From positions 1-26,664 of the IMG/VR virus record IMGVR_UViG_3300006805_003639: DNA of 26,664 bases, one strand, 5' to 3'. A program made the translations under genes and the position numbers. The stretch's first letter is position 1; every line of letters begins with the position of its first letter. A model generated the notes under the pieces. The model was not told the origin of the DNA. It saw nothing but the letters and a program-made list of their open reading frames with translations, and did no database searches. This stretch comes from a virus. Shown in pieces: positions 6,030 through 13,641 of the stretch.

Positions 6030-6302
6030 ATGACACCGCAACAACACGAAAACGCCACCCGCGACTGGAGCCTTCCTTTGAGGCCCGTGATCCGCGAAAC
6101 CATGCAGCTCAAACCGGACACCCAGTGGACGGCGAAAAGCCTGCATGGTCTGATCAAGGCCGATTACTCCGACGCCACCGAGGTGGATGTGCGCAACGCG
6201 CTGCTGTGGAACCAGAGCAAGGGCTTTGTCGATTACACCTTCAATGCGCAGTTTGAACGCGATGAATGGTTTCTCACGGAAAGGGGGAAGTCTCAGGAAT
6301 GA
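6030..6302 (+). CDS. Small winged-helix-like protein before the terminase genes
   Basis: 90 codons. The layout is helix, helix, then a wing-like end: LRPVIRETMQLKPDTQWTAK, SLHGLIKADYSDATEVDVRN, ALLWNQSKGFVDYTFNAQFE and RDEWFLTERGKSQE. This fits a winged helix (W-T-A-x-x-L-x-x-x-I ... V-R-N-A-L-x-W-x-x-x-x-G-F) of the kind found in small Mu-like phage proteins upstream of terminase. Gap of 4 bases to the upstream gene; its stop overlaps the start of the next gene (ATGA at 6299). Could be a regulator or a packaging DNA-binding protein. No firm family. Confidence 0.65.
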   Translation: MTPQQHENATRDWSLPLRPVIRETMQLKPDTQWTAKSLHGLIKADYSDATEVDVRNALLWNQSKGFVDYTFNAQFERDEWFLTERGKSQE

Positions 6303-6895
6303 GCACTGATCCCACACGCAAAGTCAATCCACGTGCCAAGCTCAAGCTGCTGCCTGAAGACATACAGGAAAAGCTTTTCGAGCAGGTTGAAAGCTCGACT
6401 CTTGAAGAGACGCTGGAGTACGTGCGTGAAGAACTTCAGATCACGATTGGCCGCACAGCCCTGGCTGACTGGGCGGCGTGGTATCGGCGGCGTGAATGGA
6501 TCAAGGATGCTGAGAGTGATGCCGCTGAGATGGAAGACATGCTCAAGCGCAGCGGCCTGCAGCTTGGGCCTGAAGCGATCTCTGCCGTGGCTAATGCGGT
6601 GTTCTTGAATCGTGCCTCCAAGATGGGAGATGCCAAAACCTTCGTGGCCACTGCCGGCGTGATCCAGCGCAGCCAGGAGCTGCAAAGCAGCCAGAGCGCG
6701 CACAAGGACAAGATGGAAGTGGCGCACAAGAAGCTGGAGCTGCAGCAGCAAGATCAGGTGCGCAAAATGAAGGAGCTGGAAATGAAGGTGGCCGAATTTG
6801 AGCGCAAGGAAACTGAGACCAAGGATGACCTGAGCAATCCCCAACTCACCGAAGAACAACGCGCAACGCGGATGCGTGAACGCTTTGGCGTCTGA
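6299..6895 (+). CDS. Mu gp27-like small terminase subunit
   Basis: 198 codons from the ATG overlapping the upstream stop; the open frame extends 11 codons further back without support. N-terminal helix-turn-helix-like part: LKLLPEDIQEKLFEQVESST then LEYVREELQITIGRTALADW, followed by AAWYRRREW. This matches the DUF3486 (Mu gp27) order of L-P-x-x-[IV]-x-x-x-L and a DNA-recognition helix. The C-terminal half is a long charged coiled coil (KLELQQQDQVRKMKELEMKV) ending ATRMRERFGV. It lies directly before the large terminase (3-base gap), as gp27 precedes gp28 in Mu. It would recognise phage DNA at packaging initiation. Family call good by context and pattern. Confidence 0.75.
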   Translation: MSTDPTRKVNPRAKLKLLPEDIQEKLFEQVESSTLEETLEYVREELQITIGRTALADWAAWYRRREWIKDAESDAAEMEDMLKRSGLQLGPEAISAVANAVFLNRASKMGDAKTFVATAGVIQRSQELQSSQSAHKDKMEVAHKKLELQQQDQVRKMKELEMKVAEFERKETETKDDLSNPQLTEEQRATRMRERFGV

Positions 6896-6898
6896 CCC

Positions 6899-8491
6899 AT
6901 GAGCAAGTCCACAGCACAGCGTGATGCGATGGAGCGGCTGCGGGGGAACCCGGAGCCCAAGGCTTCCTTGAAGCACGCGGATCTGGCGTGGGAGAAGCTC
7001 ATGCGGGCGGTGGCCGATGCGCTGGCCTGGCCGAATGCGACGGTGAGCGCGAAGATCGAGGAGCTGAAGCAGATCTTTGAGCGGATCAAACCCGGGGAGA
7101 ACTGCAATGGCTGGGTGAATCCCTTCCCGCGTGATGACCCGCGATCGCTGATGAAGCAGTACCAGTTCGTGAGCTTTTGCGACACGCATCAGTTCATCAT
7201 GGACATCTGGAGCCGCCAGACGGGCAAGGATCACACGCTTGCCCTGGTGGCCTCCACAGACTGCTACTCACGCAAGACGCAGTGGACGATTGCGGCGCCG
7301 TCTGAGCGGCAGTCTTTGGAGTCGCTGGAGAAGTGCAAAGACATGGTCCTGGCGTTTGGCGATGTGATCGCCGACTTCCGTGAAGAGCGCGAGCACCCGG
7401 AGGCGCTGATCAAGAGTTCGATGATCACGCTGCCAAACGGGTCGCGGATCCGCGCTGTGCCGGGCATGCCGCACACGGTGCGTGGTCTGACATCCAACGT
7501 GGGCATCACGGAGGCGGACTTCCTCGAACAGCCGAAGGAAACCATGCGCGCCTTGCTGGGCTCGCTGGCCAATGAAGAAGCCGGCAGAAAGAACATCCGC
7601 CTCATCACGACGCCGAACGGCAAGAACGGGATGACGTACAAGATTTGGAATGATGCCGAGAGCATCTACTCCAAGCGGCTGGTGACGATCTGGCATGCGG
7701 TGTGCATGGGCCTGAAGCAAAACCCGGCCGTGCTAGAGAAGGCGCTGGATGATCCGGAGGGCTGGGCACAAGAGTTTCTGTGCGAGTGGCTGGACGGCAG
7801 CGCGGTGCTGCTGAGCTATGAGCTGATCCAGAGCTGTGAGAGCTTTGAGGCCAGCGAGTTTTGCAGCGTCGAGGAACTCGCAGCGCGGCAGCTTTCCAAA
7901 GTGGCCGGGGTCGACTTCGGGCGCATCAGTGATCCCACGGTGATGACCATCGCCGAGAAGGGCTTGGATTTGCGCCTGGTCAAACACATTGCACGGCTCA
8001 AAGGCATGAGCACGCCAGACCAGGTGGAAGTGCTGCTGCCCTATCTGCGGCTGTGTGATCGCATCTGCGTCGACTACACGGGGCCGGGCATCGGCTTTGG
8101 TGACATGCTCGTCAAAGAACTCAAGCGGTGGGATCCTGAGAAGCATGAGTTTGGCAAGGTGGAGCTGTGCACCTTCACGCTGCCTTTGAAGCGGCAGATC
8201 TTTCCGGCGCTGCGGCTGGCCTTTGAGCGGCGGCAGTGGCGGATCCCGGTCAGCATCTGGCTGCGTGAGGATCTGCACTCGATGTCGCAGGTGATCACCA
8301 ACGGGCAGTACAACTACAAGGCACCGCGCAGCGATGACGGCCACAGCGACGGCTGCACCTCGCTGGCTTTGTGTGAGCGGGCGGCGGGCGGTGAGAGCAG
8401 TCCGTTTGGTTTTGAGTCCACGCCGCGAGACTGGGAAGGCGGGCGGGAATATGAGAGTGAAGGGAGCCGGGGGCGCAGCCTGATTCTTTGA
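6899..8491 (+). CDS. Mu gp28-like large terminase (ATPase-nuclease)
   Basis: 530 codons. Packaging motor ATPase followed by an RNase H-fold nuclease. Walker A-like SRQTGKDHT at residues 105-113 (K110). Walker B position NVGITEADFLEQP (E205), where the usual acidic residue before the Glu is Thr204. Coupling-type motif LITTPNG at 235-241. Nuclease acids D339 (GVDFGRISD), D392 (VDYTGPG) and D484 (GHSDGCTS). These residues and the length fit the gp28 group of Mu-like terminases. The large subunit drives headful packaging and cuts DNA, partnered by the gp27-like protein. It is followed by a hairpin (8511-8536) and a 300-base non-coding region, so it closes the lysis/packaging unit. Confidence 0.92.
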   Translation: MSKSTAQRDAMERLRGNPEPKASLKHADLAWEKLMRAVADALAWPNATVSAKIEELKQIFERIKPGENCNGWVNPFPRDDPRSLMKQYQFVSFCDTHQFIMDIWSRQTGKDHTLALVASTDCYSRKTQWTIAAPSERQSLESLEKCKDMVLAFGDVIADFREEREHPEALIKSSMITLPNGSRIRAVPGMPHTVRGLTSNVGITEADFLEQPKETMRALLGSLANEEAGRKNIRLITTPNGKNGMTYKIWNDAESIYSKRLVTIWHAVCMGLKQNPAVLEKALDDPEGWAQEFLCEWLDGSAVLLSYELIQSCESFEASEFCSVEELAARQLSKVAGVDFGRISDPTVMTIAEKGLDLRLVKHIARLKGMSTPDQVEVLLPYLRLCDRICVDYTGPGIGFGDMLVKELKRWDPEKHEFGKVELCTFTLPLKRQIFPALRLAFERRQWRIPVSIWLREDLHSMSQVITNGQYNYKAPRSDDGHSDGCTSLALCERAAGGESSPFGFESTPRDWEGGREYESEGSRGRSLIL

Positions 8492-8510
8492 GCCGGGGCA
8501 TCGGGGAAAA

Positions 8511-8536
8511 CCTGACCTTGGCACCAAACGGTCAGG
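8511..8536 (+). terminator. Hairpin after the terminase gene, possible terminator
   Basis: Outer stem CCTGACC / GGTCAGG with an inner TTGG-CA-CCAA stem and a small AC bulge. It has no T-run after it, so it may be a factor-dependent terminator or an RNA-processing hairpin rather than an intrinsic one. Confidence 0.45.
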
Positions 8537-8734
8537 AAGGCTTAAACACCCCCATTCCGCTACTCTGACGCCACCCACCCCCCGAAAACGCGCCAGATAC
8601 CGCTTAAAAACCCGACAGACCTCTTAAATATCGGGAGTGTGATGCCGGGAATGCGGTTGGGGCATTTCGGGCCGGGGTCGGGGTCGATGCTCCCCGGGGC
8701 TCGGTTTGGGCTCTGAACACCTTATTAAGACGGT

Positions 8735-8762
8735 CTTAACTGGCTGATCTGGCGCGGTGTGG
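8735..8762 (+). promoter_or_regulatory. Late-region repeat, copy 2 (before the portal gene)
   Basis: Same 28-base element as at 3375 and 16756. Its first bases CTTAA form the right arm of the perfect palindrome TTAAGAC-G-GTCTTAA (8725-8739). It ends 30 bases before the TTG start of the portal gene, so a transcript starting within or after it would carry a very short leader. Confidence 0.65.
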
Positions 8763-8792
8763 TGGCAGAAACGGTGAGCGATTGAATGGGCC

Positions 8793-10307
8793 TTGAGCAC
8801 CACCGACGCCATCACTGAAAACCTTGCACTGAGCTGGAAGCAGCAGCGGTTCAATCCGCTGCAGGGTGTGACGCCTCCAGGGGTGGCATCCATACTGAAC
8901 GGGTTTGATCGGGGTATGATGCGTGAGGCGGCCCTTGTCTGGGATGAGATGATTGAGAGGGATGATACTCTTTCGGTTTGCGTTCCCAAATACATCGACC
9001 AGGTGTCATCGCAGCCTTGGGACGTTTTGATTGGTGAGGAAGTGCCCGATGAACTACATGCAGAGGCGGAGCGCCATCAGTCCGTTTTAAAACACTTCTA
9101 TTCCAATCTTGGTTATGAAGATGCCTTAGATCGAAATTTCGAGGGTGATATTGAGATGGTGATCCGCCGCACGATTCAGGCCCGATTCTATCGTTACAGT
9201 GTGCAACGCATCATCTGGCAGCCTTCTGTAGATGGCATTACGGCCACTGCTCGTTACTGCAATCTTGCTTTGTTTGACAATACGACCGGTAAAATTCGCT
9301 GGTCGGGTGTGGAAGGTACGACGCCGGGCCAAGAAATCACCGACCCAGAAAACTGGCTCATTGCCGCCAGCGACCGGTGTCTGATGAAGGCACTCTCCAT
9401 CTGCTACATCTATAAGCGCCTGCCGATGCAGGACGCGCTCAACTTCTGCCAGCGCTTTGGGATTAATGCGGTGCATGGCGAGACCAGCGCGAAGCCAGGC
9501 TCCAAGGAATGGGACGAATTTGTGCGGGCGCTGCGGTGCTTTGCCAATGATATGACCATCGCCACAACTTTGGGCGACAAGTTCAACATCCTCGAAAACC
9601 CTGCTGCCAATGGTGAGCAAGTATTTGGCTGGGTCATTGAAGTGATGAAGCGGGCAATGGTGACTATTTCTCTCGGCAGCGATCTTAAAACCATGAGCCG
9701 TCAGGATGGCACAGGGGCCAGTTTGCAAGCTGATGATGGTGATTTGATGACAGCAGCAGGATGTCGCTTTGTGACGGGTATATTCAACCGTCAGCTCGAC
9801 CGCCGCATCATTGAAGACCAGTTCGGCACCGGAGTGAAGCCGCTGGCGTTCTTCAAGCTGATCCCGCCGCAGAACGAAGACGCGGAGCTGGAGATGAAGA
9901 TTGACGAGCACGTGACGAAGCATGGCGTCGTGCTGGATCCCGATGACGTGGCGGAACGGTTCAACCGCACGAATGCCGGCAAAGGTGACAAGGTGCCAAG
10001 CAAGGCACCTGTGAAGTCTAAGCCCGTTCCCCTGGCGGATGCTGCCAATGAAGCACTGAACGCGCTGGAGCGCAGCGAGCTGGAAAGCTTCAAGCGCGGC
10101 ACTGACAAGGACAGCGCGCCGTTGATCCGATTCCTCAAGCCGGTGGTGGATGCGCACGGTGCGGACGCCACGCGCAGCTCACTGCTCACACTGCAAGCCA
10201 ACCTCGATCAACTGGAAACCGAAACCATCGACCAGGGCGCGAGCACGCAGGCCCTGGAGGTCAGCGTCGCCACCGAGCTGCTGCGCGCCCTGGCTGGTGC
10301 TGCCTGA
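8793..10307 (+). CDS. Mu gp29-like portal protein (DUF935)
   Basis: 504 codons from TTG 8793. In-frame stops lie just upstream and no ATG fits the N-terminus MSTTDAITENLALSWKQQRF. Family features: an early ALVWDEMIERDDTLSVCVPK segment, SSQPWDVLIG, the conserved core of Mu-like portals in TIQARFYRYSVQRIIWQP, and AASDRCLMKALSICYIYKRL with a following ALNFCQRFGINAVHG. The C-terminal half contains SLGSDLKTMSRQDGTGASLQ and ends in an Ala/Glu-rich helical region. The portal forms the dodecameric DNA gate of the head and docks the terminase. It is the first gene after the second late repeat. Confidence 0.9.
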   Translation: MSTTDAITENLALSWKQQRFNPLQGVTPPGVASILNGFDRGMMREAALVWDEMIERDDTLSVCVPKYIDQVSSQPWDVLIGEEVPDELHAEAERHQSVLKHFYSNLGYEDALDRNFEGDIEMVIRRTIQARFYRYSVQRIIWQPSVDGITATARYCNLALFDNTTGKIRWSGVEGTTPGQEITDPENWLIAASDRCLMKALSICYIYKRLPMQDALNFCQRFGINAVHGETSAKPGSKEWDEFVRALRCFANDMTIATTLGDKFNILENPAANGEQVFGWVIEVMKRAMVTISLGSDLKTMSRQDGTGASLQADDGDLMTAAGCRFVTGIFNRQLDRRIIEDQFGTGVKPLAFFKLIPPQNEDAELEMKIDEHVTKHGVVLDPDDVAERFNRTNAGKGDKVPSKAPVKSKPVPLADAANEALNALERSELESFKRGTDKDSAPLIRFLKPVVDAHGADATRSSLLTLQANLDQLETETIDQGASTQALEVSVATELLRALAGAA

Positions 10308-10328
10308 ACATTCTCTGAACCCGATCTT

Positions 10329-11642
10329 ATGAAACGCACCTCCATCCTTCAAATCATCCTCACCAGCATTGCGAGGCCTTCACGCAAACGTGTGTTCATG
10401 GCCGCCAATGACGCCACAGAGCCGGAGATCATGGCCGTGAATGATCAGTCCTTCGGCGTGGAGACCGGAGGCGTGATGATTGTGCCGTTCCAAGAAAAGG
10501 AGGTCAATGTCTCCATCGGTGGCCGGCAGATGCGCGGACTGCAGCGCATCGACGCGGAAGCAGGCAACTCCATGGCGGCGGATCTCGGCAGCCTGGCGAG
10601 CAAGTTTAAGCGGCTGTTTGTGAATCCGCCGATCTTCAGCGGGCATCCCTTCCATCCCAATGCCGAGGTGGCGAAGAAATATCCCGATCGCAAACTGCGC
10701 GGATCCATTGTGTCGATCGAAGTCGCCAATGAGACCGTGCGACTGATCCCCAAGTACAACAAGCTGGGCAAGGAAGAGGTCGAAGACGGTCAGCTTTTGT
10801 TTCACAGTCCGCAGTGGCGCATGGAACCTGTCATGGCCGCCAATGGTGCGCAGGAAATCAAAGGCGGACTGCCCGTGTTCAGGCCGGTGTCATTGCACAG
10901 CGGCGGATTGACCAATGATCCCAACCTTGAAGTGCCGCCCGTGATGGGGGCCAATGATGCCGCAGGCGGCAGCATCGACATCAGCAAGCTGCTGGCGCCG
11001 TTCATCGCAGAAGGCTTCATCAAGGCCGATGATGACGAAGCCATGATGCTGGGGGCGATCAACGCCTTTGTGCAGGACATCAAGTACGCCCGGGAGCGCA
11101 AGGCGCAGATGGAAGCGGATCTGCTGCGCCTGAAAGCCGCGCAGCCGGATGCGGCCAATGATGCCAGCTATGAAGTGCTTCTTGAGGGGCTCTTGAAAAA
11201 GGTGGAAGTCATGGCCGCGAACGAAGCCACGGCCGCCAATGAGAAGGCCGATGTGGAAGCGCGATTCAAGGCGGCACGCACCTCACGTGTCAGCGCTGCC
11301 GTGGCAGATCTGATCGAACGCGGCCATGTGACCAATGCCAACGCTGAAACGCTGCGCACCGAACTCATCGAAGCCGCGAATGAAGAAGCGATCGATGAGC
11401 GCCTGCAGGAGCTTGCCAAGACGAAGCCCAGGCTTGGGCTTGGCGGTGGCCCAACCGATGCGCTGAAAGGCGTCAAGAAGATGGTGATGGCCGCCAATGA
11501 GCAGAGCGAAGGCAACCGCCTGCGCACCGAGGCCGTGCATGCCTGCCTGCGTGAAATCACCCAAGGCAAAGCCGCGCAGCCCGGAGACCAGGAGAAGGCC
11601 TGGAACCTCGCCCGCAGCCGCAATCCCACACTCTTTGCCTGA
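10329..11642 (+). CDS. Mu gpI-like prohead protease with C-terminal scaffold domain
   Basis: 437 codons. After a 23-residue basic/hydrophobic leader (MKRTSILQIILTSIARPSRK) comes MAANDATEPEIMAVNDQSF. The protease part has FSGHPFHPN (His106, His109), LFHSPQWRMEP and VFRPVSLHSGGLTNDPNLEV, matching the gpI order of a Pro/His strand, a Y/F-x-S-P strand and L-x-S-x-x-L-T-N-x-P. From about residue 225 it becomes helical, charged scaffold. M-[AG]-[AV]-N-[DEG] occurs at residues 24, 35, 159, 206, 285 and 377, plus further AAN[DE] at 265, 292 and 339. In Mu the scaffold Z is read from an internal start of gene I. Here Met285 (MAANEATAANEKADVE) is a candidate for the same. Lies 21 bases after the portal gene. 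Confidence 0.85.
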   Translation: MKRTSILQIILTSIARPSRKRVFMAANDATEPEIMAVNDQSFGVETGGVMIVPFQEKEVNVSIGGRQMRGLQRIDAEAGNSMAADLGSLASKFKRLFVNPPIFSGHPFHPNAEVAKKYPDRKLRGSIVSIEVANETVRLIPKYNKLGKEEVEDGQLLFHSPQWRMEPVMAANGAQEIKGGLPVFRPVSLHSGGLTNDPNLEVPPVMGANDAAGGSIDISKLLAPFIAEGFIKADDDEAMMLGAINAFVQDIKYARERKAQMEADLLRLKAAQPDAANDASYEVLLEGLLKKVEVMAANEATAANEKADVEARFKAARTSRVSAAVADLIERGHVTNANAETLRTELIEAANEEAIDERLQELAKTKPRLGLGGGPTDALKGVKKMVMAANEQSEGNRLRTEAVHACLREITQGKAAQPGDQEKAWNLARSRNPTLFA

Positions 11643-11652
11643 CCTACATGAG

Positions 11653-11676
11653 GCGGGCAGGAGTGCCCGCGCTCCC
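11653..11676 (+). repeat. REP-like palindrome, family B copy 1
   Basis: GCGGGCA-GGAG-TGCCCGC followed by GCTCCC. The copy at 14107 differs in the loop (GAG, one base shorter). This looks like an extragenic palindrome common in Verrucomicrobia and Planctomycetes chromosomes. It lies in the 90-base gap between the protease and cement genes. Confidence 0.65.
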
Positions 11677-11732
11677 CTCCCAATCCCCGGCGCACGCCGG
11701 ATCAAACAAACCGCAACCGTAAACACACACAC

Positions 11733-12335
11733 ATGAAATCGAAACGCTACATGCGCAATCAACTCACCGGCGTGCTCGCAGTCTTCTGCAGCGCTCTGGC
11801 CATCGCCTCCCAGTGGCTCCTTGGAGCTTCATCCAGCTGCCTTGCTGCCAACACCTATGACGCCGCTGTGGACATTCACTGCGAGTCTTTGACCCGCACG
11901 AATGATGCCGCTGTCTCCACGCGCCATCTCCTGTGGAAAGAAGGTGCCACCCCCGGCAAAACGGTGGCTCTCTGCGGCGCTGCCAACGCACCTCTGGGAA
12001 CGGTGGACAACATTGAATCCGCCACGGGCGCATACCAAAAAGTCATTCTGCTTGGCAAAGAGCAGACGGTCAAAATGGTGGCATCCGCAGCCATCGCCAT
12101 TGGCGCGAATGTTTACACGGCGGCGAATGGCAAGATCCAAGACGCCACCACGCTCACGGCGGGATCCTACTATCATGTGGGACGCCTGCTCACTGCGGCT
12201 GGCGCTGATGGTGATGTGGTCGAGGTCGAGAGCATCGTGCCAAGGAAAGTCAACGTGGTCGCCAACGCCGCCAACCTCGCGACCACGCAGGCTGCGATGC
12301 TGGATGGTGCGATCGTCATCGTCCTTGGTGCTTGA
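11733..12335 (+). CDS. Head decoration/capsid cement protein (DUF2190-like) with N-terminal leader
   Basis: 200 codons. From residue 40 the sequence NTYDAAVDIHCESLTRTNDA, then LLWKEGATPGKTVALCGAAN, matches small capsid cement proteins (DUF2190), which usually start close to that point. Later parts fit too: KMVASAAIAIGANVYTAANG and SYYHVGRLLTAAGADGDVVE, ending VIVLGA. The 39 residues before it are a signal-like hydrophobic leader (GVLAVFCSALAIASQ) ending SSSCLA-A-N. Such proteins trimerise on the capsid surface to stabilise it. Located between protease/scaffold and major capsid, as in related phages. The leader is unusual for the family and suggests processing. Confidence 0.75.
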   Translation: MKSKRYMRNQLTGVLAVFCSALAIASQWLLGASSSCLAANTYDAAVDIHCESLTRTNDAAVSTRHLLWKEGATPGKTVALCGAANAPLGTVDNIESATGAYQKVILLGKEQTVKMVASAAIAIGANVYTAANGKIQDATTLTAGSYYHVGRLLTAAGADGDVVEVESIVPRKVNVVANAANLATTQAAMLDGAIVIVLGA

Positions 12336-12433
12336 TCCGCCTTTTCCTAAACCCTCACGGATCTCTGAATTAGCAAGCTGACCCCACGCCCCGACTGCCT
12401 GCCCTCAATCACGAATCCTTCTTCTCCATCCTC

Positions 12434-13543
12434 ATGAAATTCAATCTCTCCTTCATCGTGCTCGCATCCATGTATGCACAGCGCGCCTTCTCCAGCGGCC
12501 CGATGGCCGTCAATGAACGCAGCTTCACCAAAGACCCGGGCATGGATGCCTCCAAGTCCGGTGAAACCTACGCCGCCAATGATGGCGACATCGAGGCCGC
12601 CTGGAAAAGCGGCAACGAGTTCACCGCCGCCAATGATGGCAATCTCAGCGCCACACCGATGGGCCTGAGCCAGGCGCTGTCACAATACGCGGCCGGCGTC
12701 TCCGACTCTGAGAACCTGCAGGCGCTGCTTGACCGCATCGCCCCGCCCACACCTGTGGGTGCCATCCGCTTCACCTACGGCCTCGAAACCGAGTCCGAGG
12801 AATTCCAGAAGCGCACGCTGGCCAACATCACGCGCCCTGTGCATGGCGAGTTCCCAGAACTCAAGATCACCGGCTCTGAAGCTGAAGGTCGCTGCAACAA
12901 CATTGGTCTGGTATCCTATCTGGACCTTGACCAGGGCGGCGCACTTCCGCAGATGCAGCAGCTCGAAGTTCAGCGCCTGCGCAACATCATTCTGCGCAGC
13001 CAGATTGCTGATGCGCTCGCGCTCATTGACGCCGCCGCCAGTGCCGACACCGGCATGAACTGGGGTGCTTCTGGTGCGGATCCTGACAGCGACGTGGATG
13101 ACATGGTCGATGCCGGTGGCCGCGCTTCTGGTGTCGACAACAACATCGTCGTCTTTGGCCGTGGCAGCTTCATGAAGCGCCGCCGCAGCTACCGCAAGGA
13201 AAGCCGCACGAACGGCGGTGAGCATGCGATCCTGACCCCCGACCAGCTGCGCGATGTGTATCAGGTGGATGATGTCATCAACCTGCGCACGCTTTACCGC
13301 AGCAGCAGCACCGCAAACACCGCGCTGCTCGACAACACGCTCTACACCTATGATGCGCGTCCGGGCCTGTCCCTCAAGGACAGCAGCAACATCAAGCGCA
13401 TGACGTATGTGGCCGCAGGCGGCGCAACCCGCGTGTGGATCACGGTGGGCACGCACCGCGTGAAGATCACCGTGGACGCCTACGCCGTGAACAAGATCAC
13501 GCGCAGTGTCGGCATCCGCAAACGCGCTGTCACGTTCAGCTAA
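12434..13543 (+). CDS. Major capsid protein with N-terminal leader and Ala-Ala-Asn repeats
   Basis: 369 codons. Placed directly after the cement gene and followed by a strong hairpin, as expected for the most expressed head gene. N-terminus: a 23-residue leader (MKFNLSFIVLASMYAQRAFS), then MAVNERSF, nearly the same as MAVNDQSF of the protease. TYAAND and FTAAND follow at about residues 46-50 and 64-68. The capsid-like body includes LDQGGALPQMQQLEVQRLRN, ALIDAAASADTGMNWGAS, a GRGSFMKRRRSYRKESR segment, and DPQ-free strands at the C-terminus (ATRVWITVGTHRVKITVDAY). It is not obviously related to Mu gpT but fits HK97-fold coat proteins in size and position. Identity inferred mainly from context. 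Confidence 0.75.
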   Translation: MKFNLSFIVLASMYAQRAFSSGPMAVNERSFTKDPGMDASKSGETYAANDGDIEAAWKSGNEFTAANDGNLSATPMGLSQALSQYAAGVSDSENLQALLDRIAPPTPVGAIRFTYGLETESEEFQKRTLANITRPVHGEFPELKITGSEAEGRCNNIGLVSYLDLDQGGALPQMQQLEVQRLRNIILRSQIADALALIDAAASADTGMNWGASGADPDSDVDDMVDAGGRASGVDNNIVVFGRGSFMKRRRSYRKESRTNGGEHAILTPDQLRDVYQVDDVINLRTLYRSSSTANTALLDNTLYTYDARPGLSLKDSSNIKRMTYVAAGGATRVWITVGTHRVKITVDAYAVNKITRSVGIRKRAVTFS

Positions 13544-13566
13544 GCTTTGAGCTAAGCGTTCAAACC

Positions 13567-13596
13567 CTGCGCACTCCGTGAAAGCGGAGTGCGCAG
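13567..13596 (+). terminator. Strong hairpin after the capsid gene
   Basis: A perfect 12-base stem CTGCGCACTCCG / CGGAGTGCGCAG with a six-base loop TGAAAG lies 23 bases after the capsid stop. There is no T-run after it, so it may attenuate transcription or protect the capsid mRNA 3' end, raising capsid over downstream connector expression. Confidence 0.6.
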
Positions 13597-13641
13597 TCTT
13601 GAGCGAAAGCCACATCAACGCCACACCCACCCACCACCGCC

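Larger units (their letters stand above)
8492..8792 (+). other. Non-coding control region between terminase and portal
   Basis: No supported gene. In order it holds a hairpin (8511-8536); a C/A-rich stretch; a sequence at 8589-8608 whose reverse strand reads TTTAAGCGGTATCTGGCGCG, a possible degenerate inverted copy of the late repeat (shared ATCTGGCGCG and TTAA); a G-rich stretch with CCCCGGGG; a perfect inverted repeat TTAAGAC-G-GTCTTAA (8725-8739); and the second copy of the late repeat starting inside that palindrome. This is the expected place for the promoter of the head gene unit. Confidence 0.7.

Noticed and set aside
9126-10157. 343-codon minus-strand frame
   Set aside because: Antisense to the portal gene, which has clear family features. 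It is a shadow frame of G+C-rich DNA.
10399-12640. Resemblance of A-A-N-D to the first residues of the tmRNA degradation tag
   Set aside because: The motifs are internal, encoded in the genes, and lack the C-terminal L-A-A part. No tmRNA gene is visible.
12680-13630. 316-codon minus-strand frame
   Set aside because: Antisense to the major capsid gene and its hairpin; no recognisable domains.
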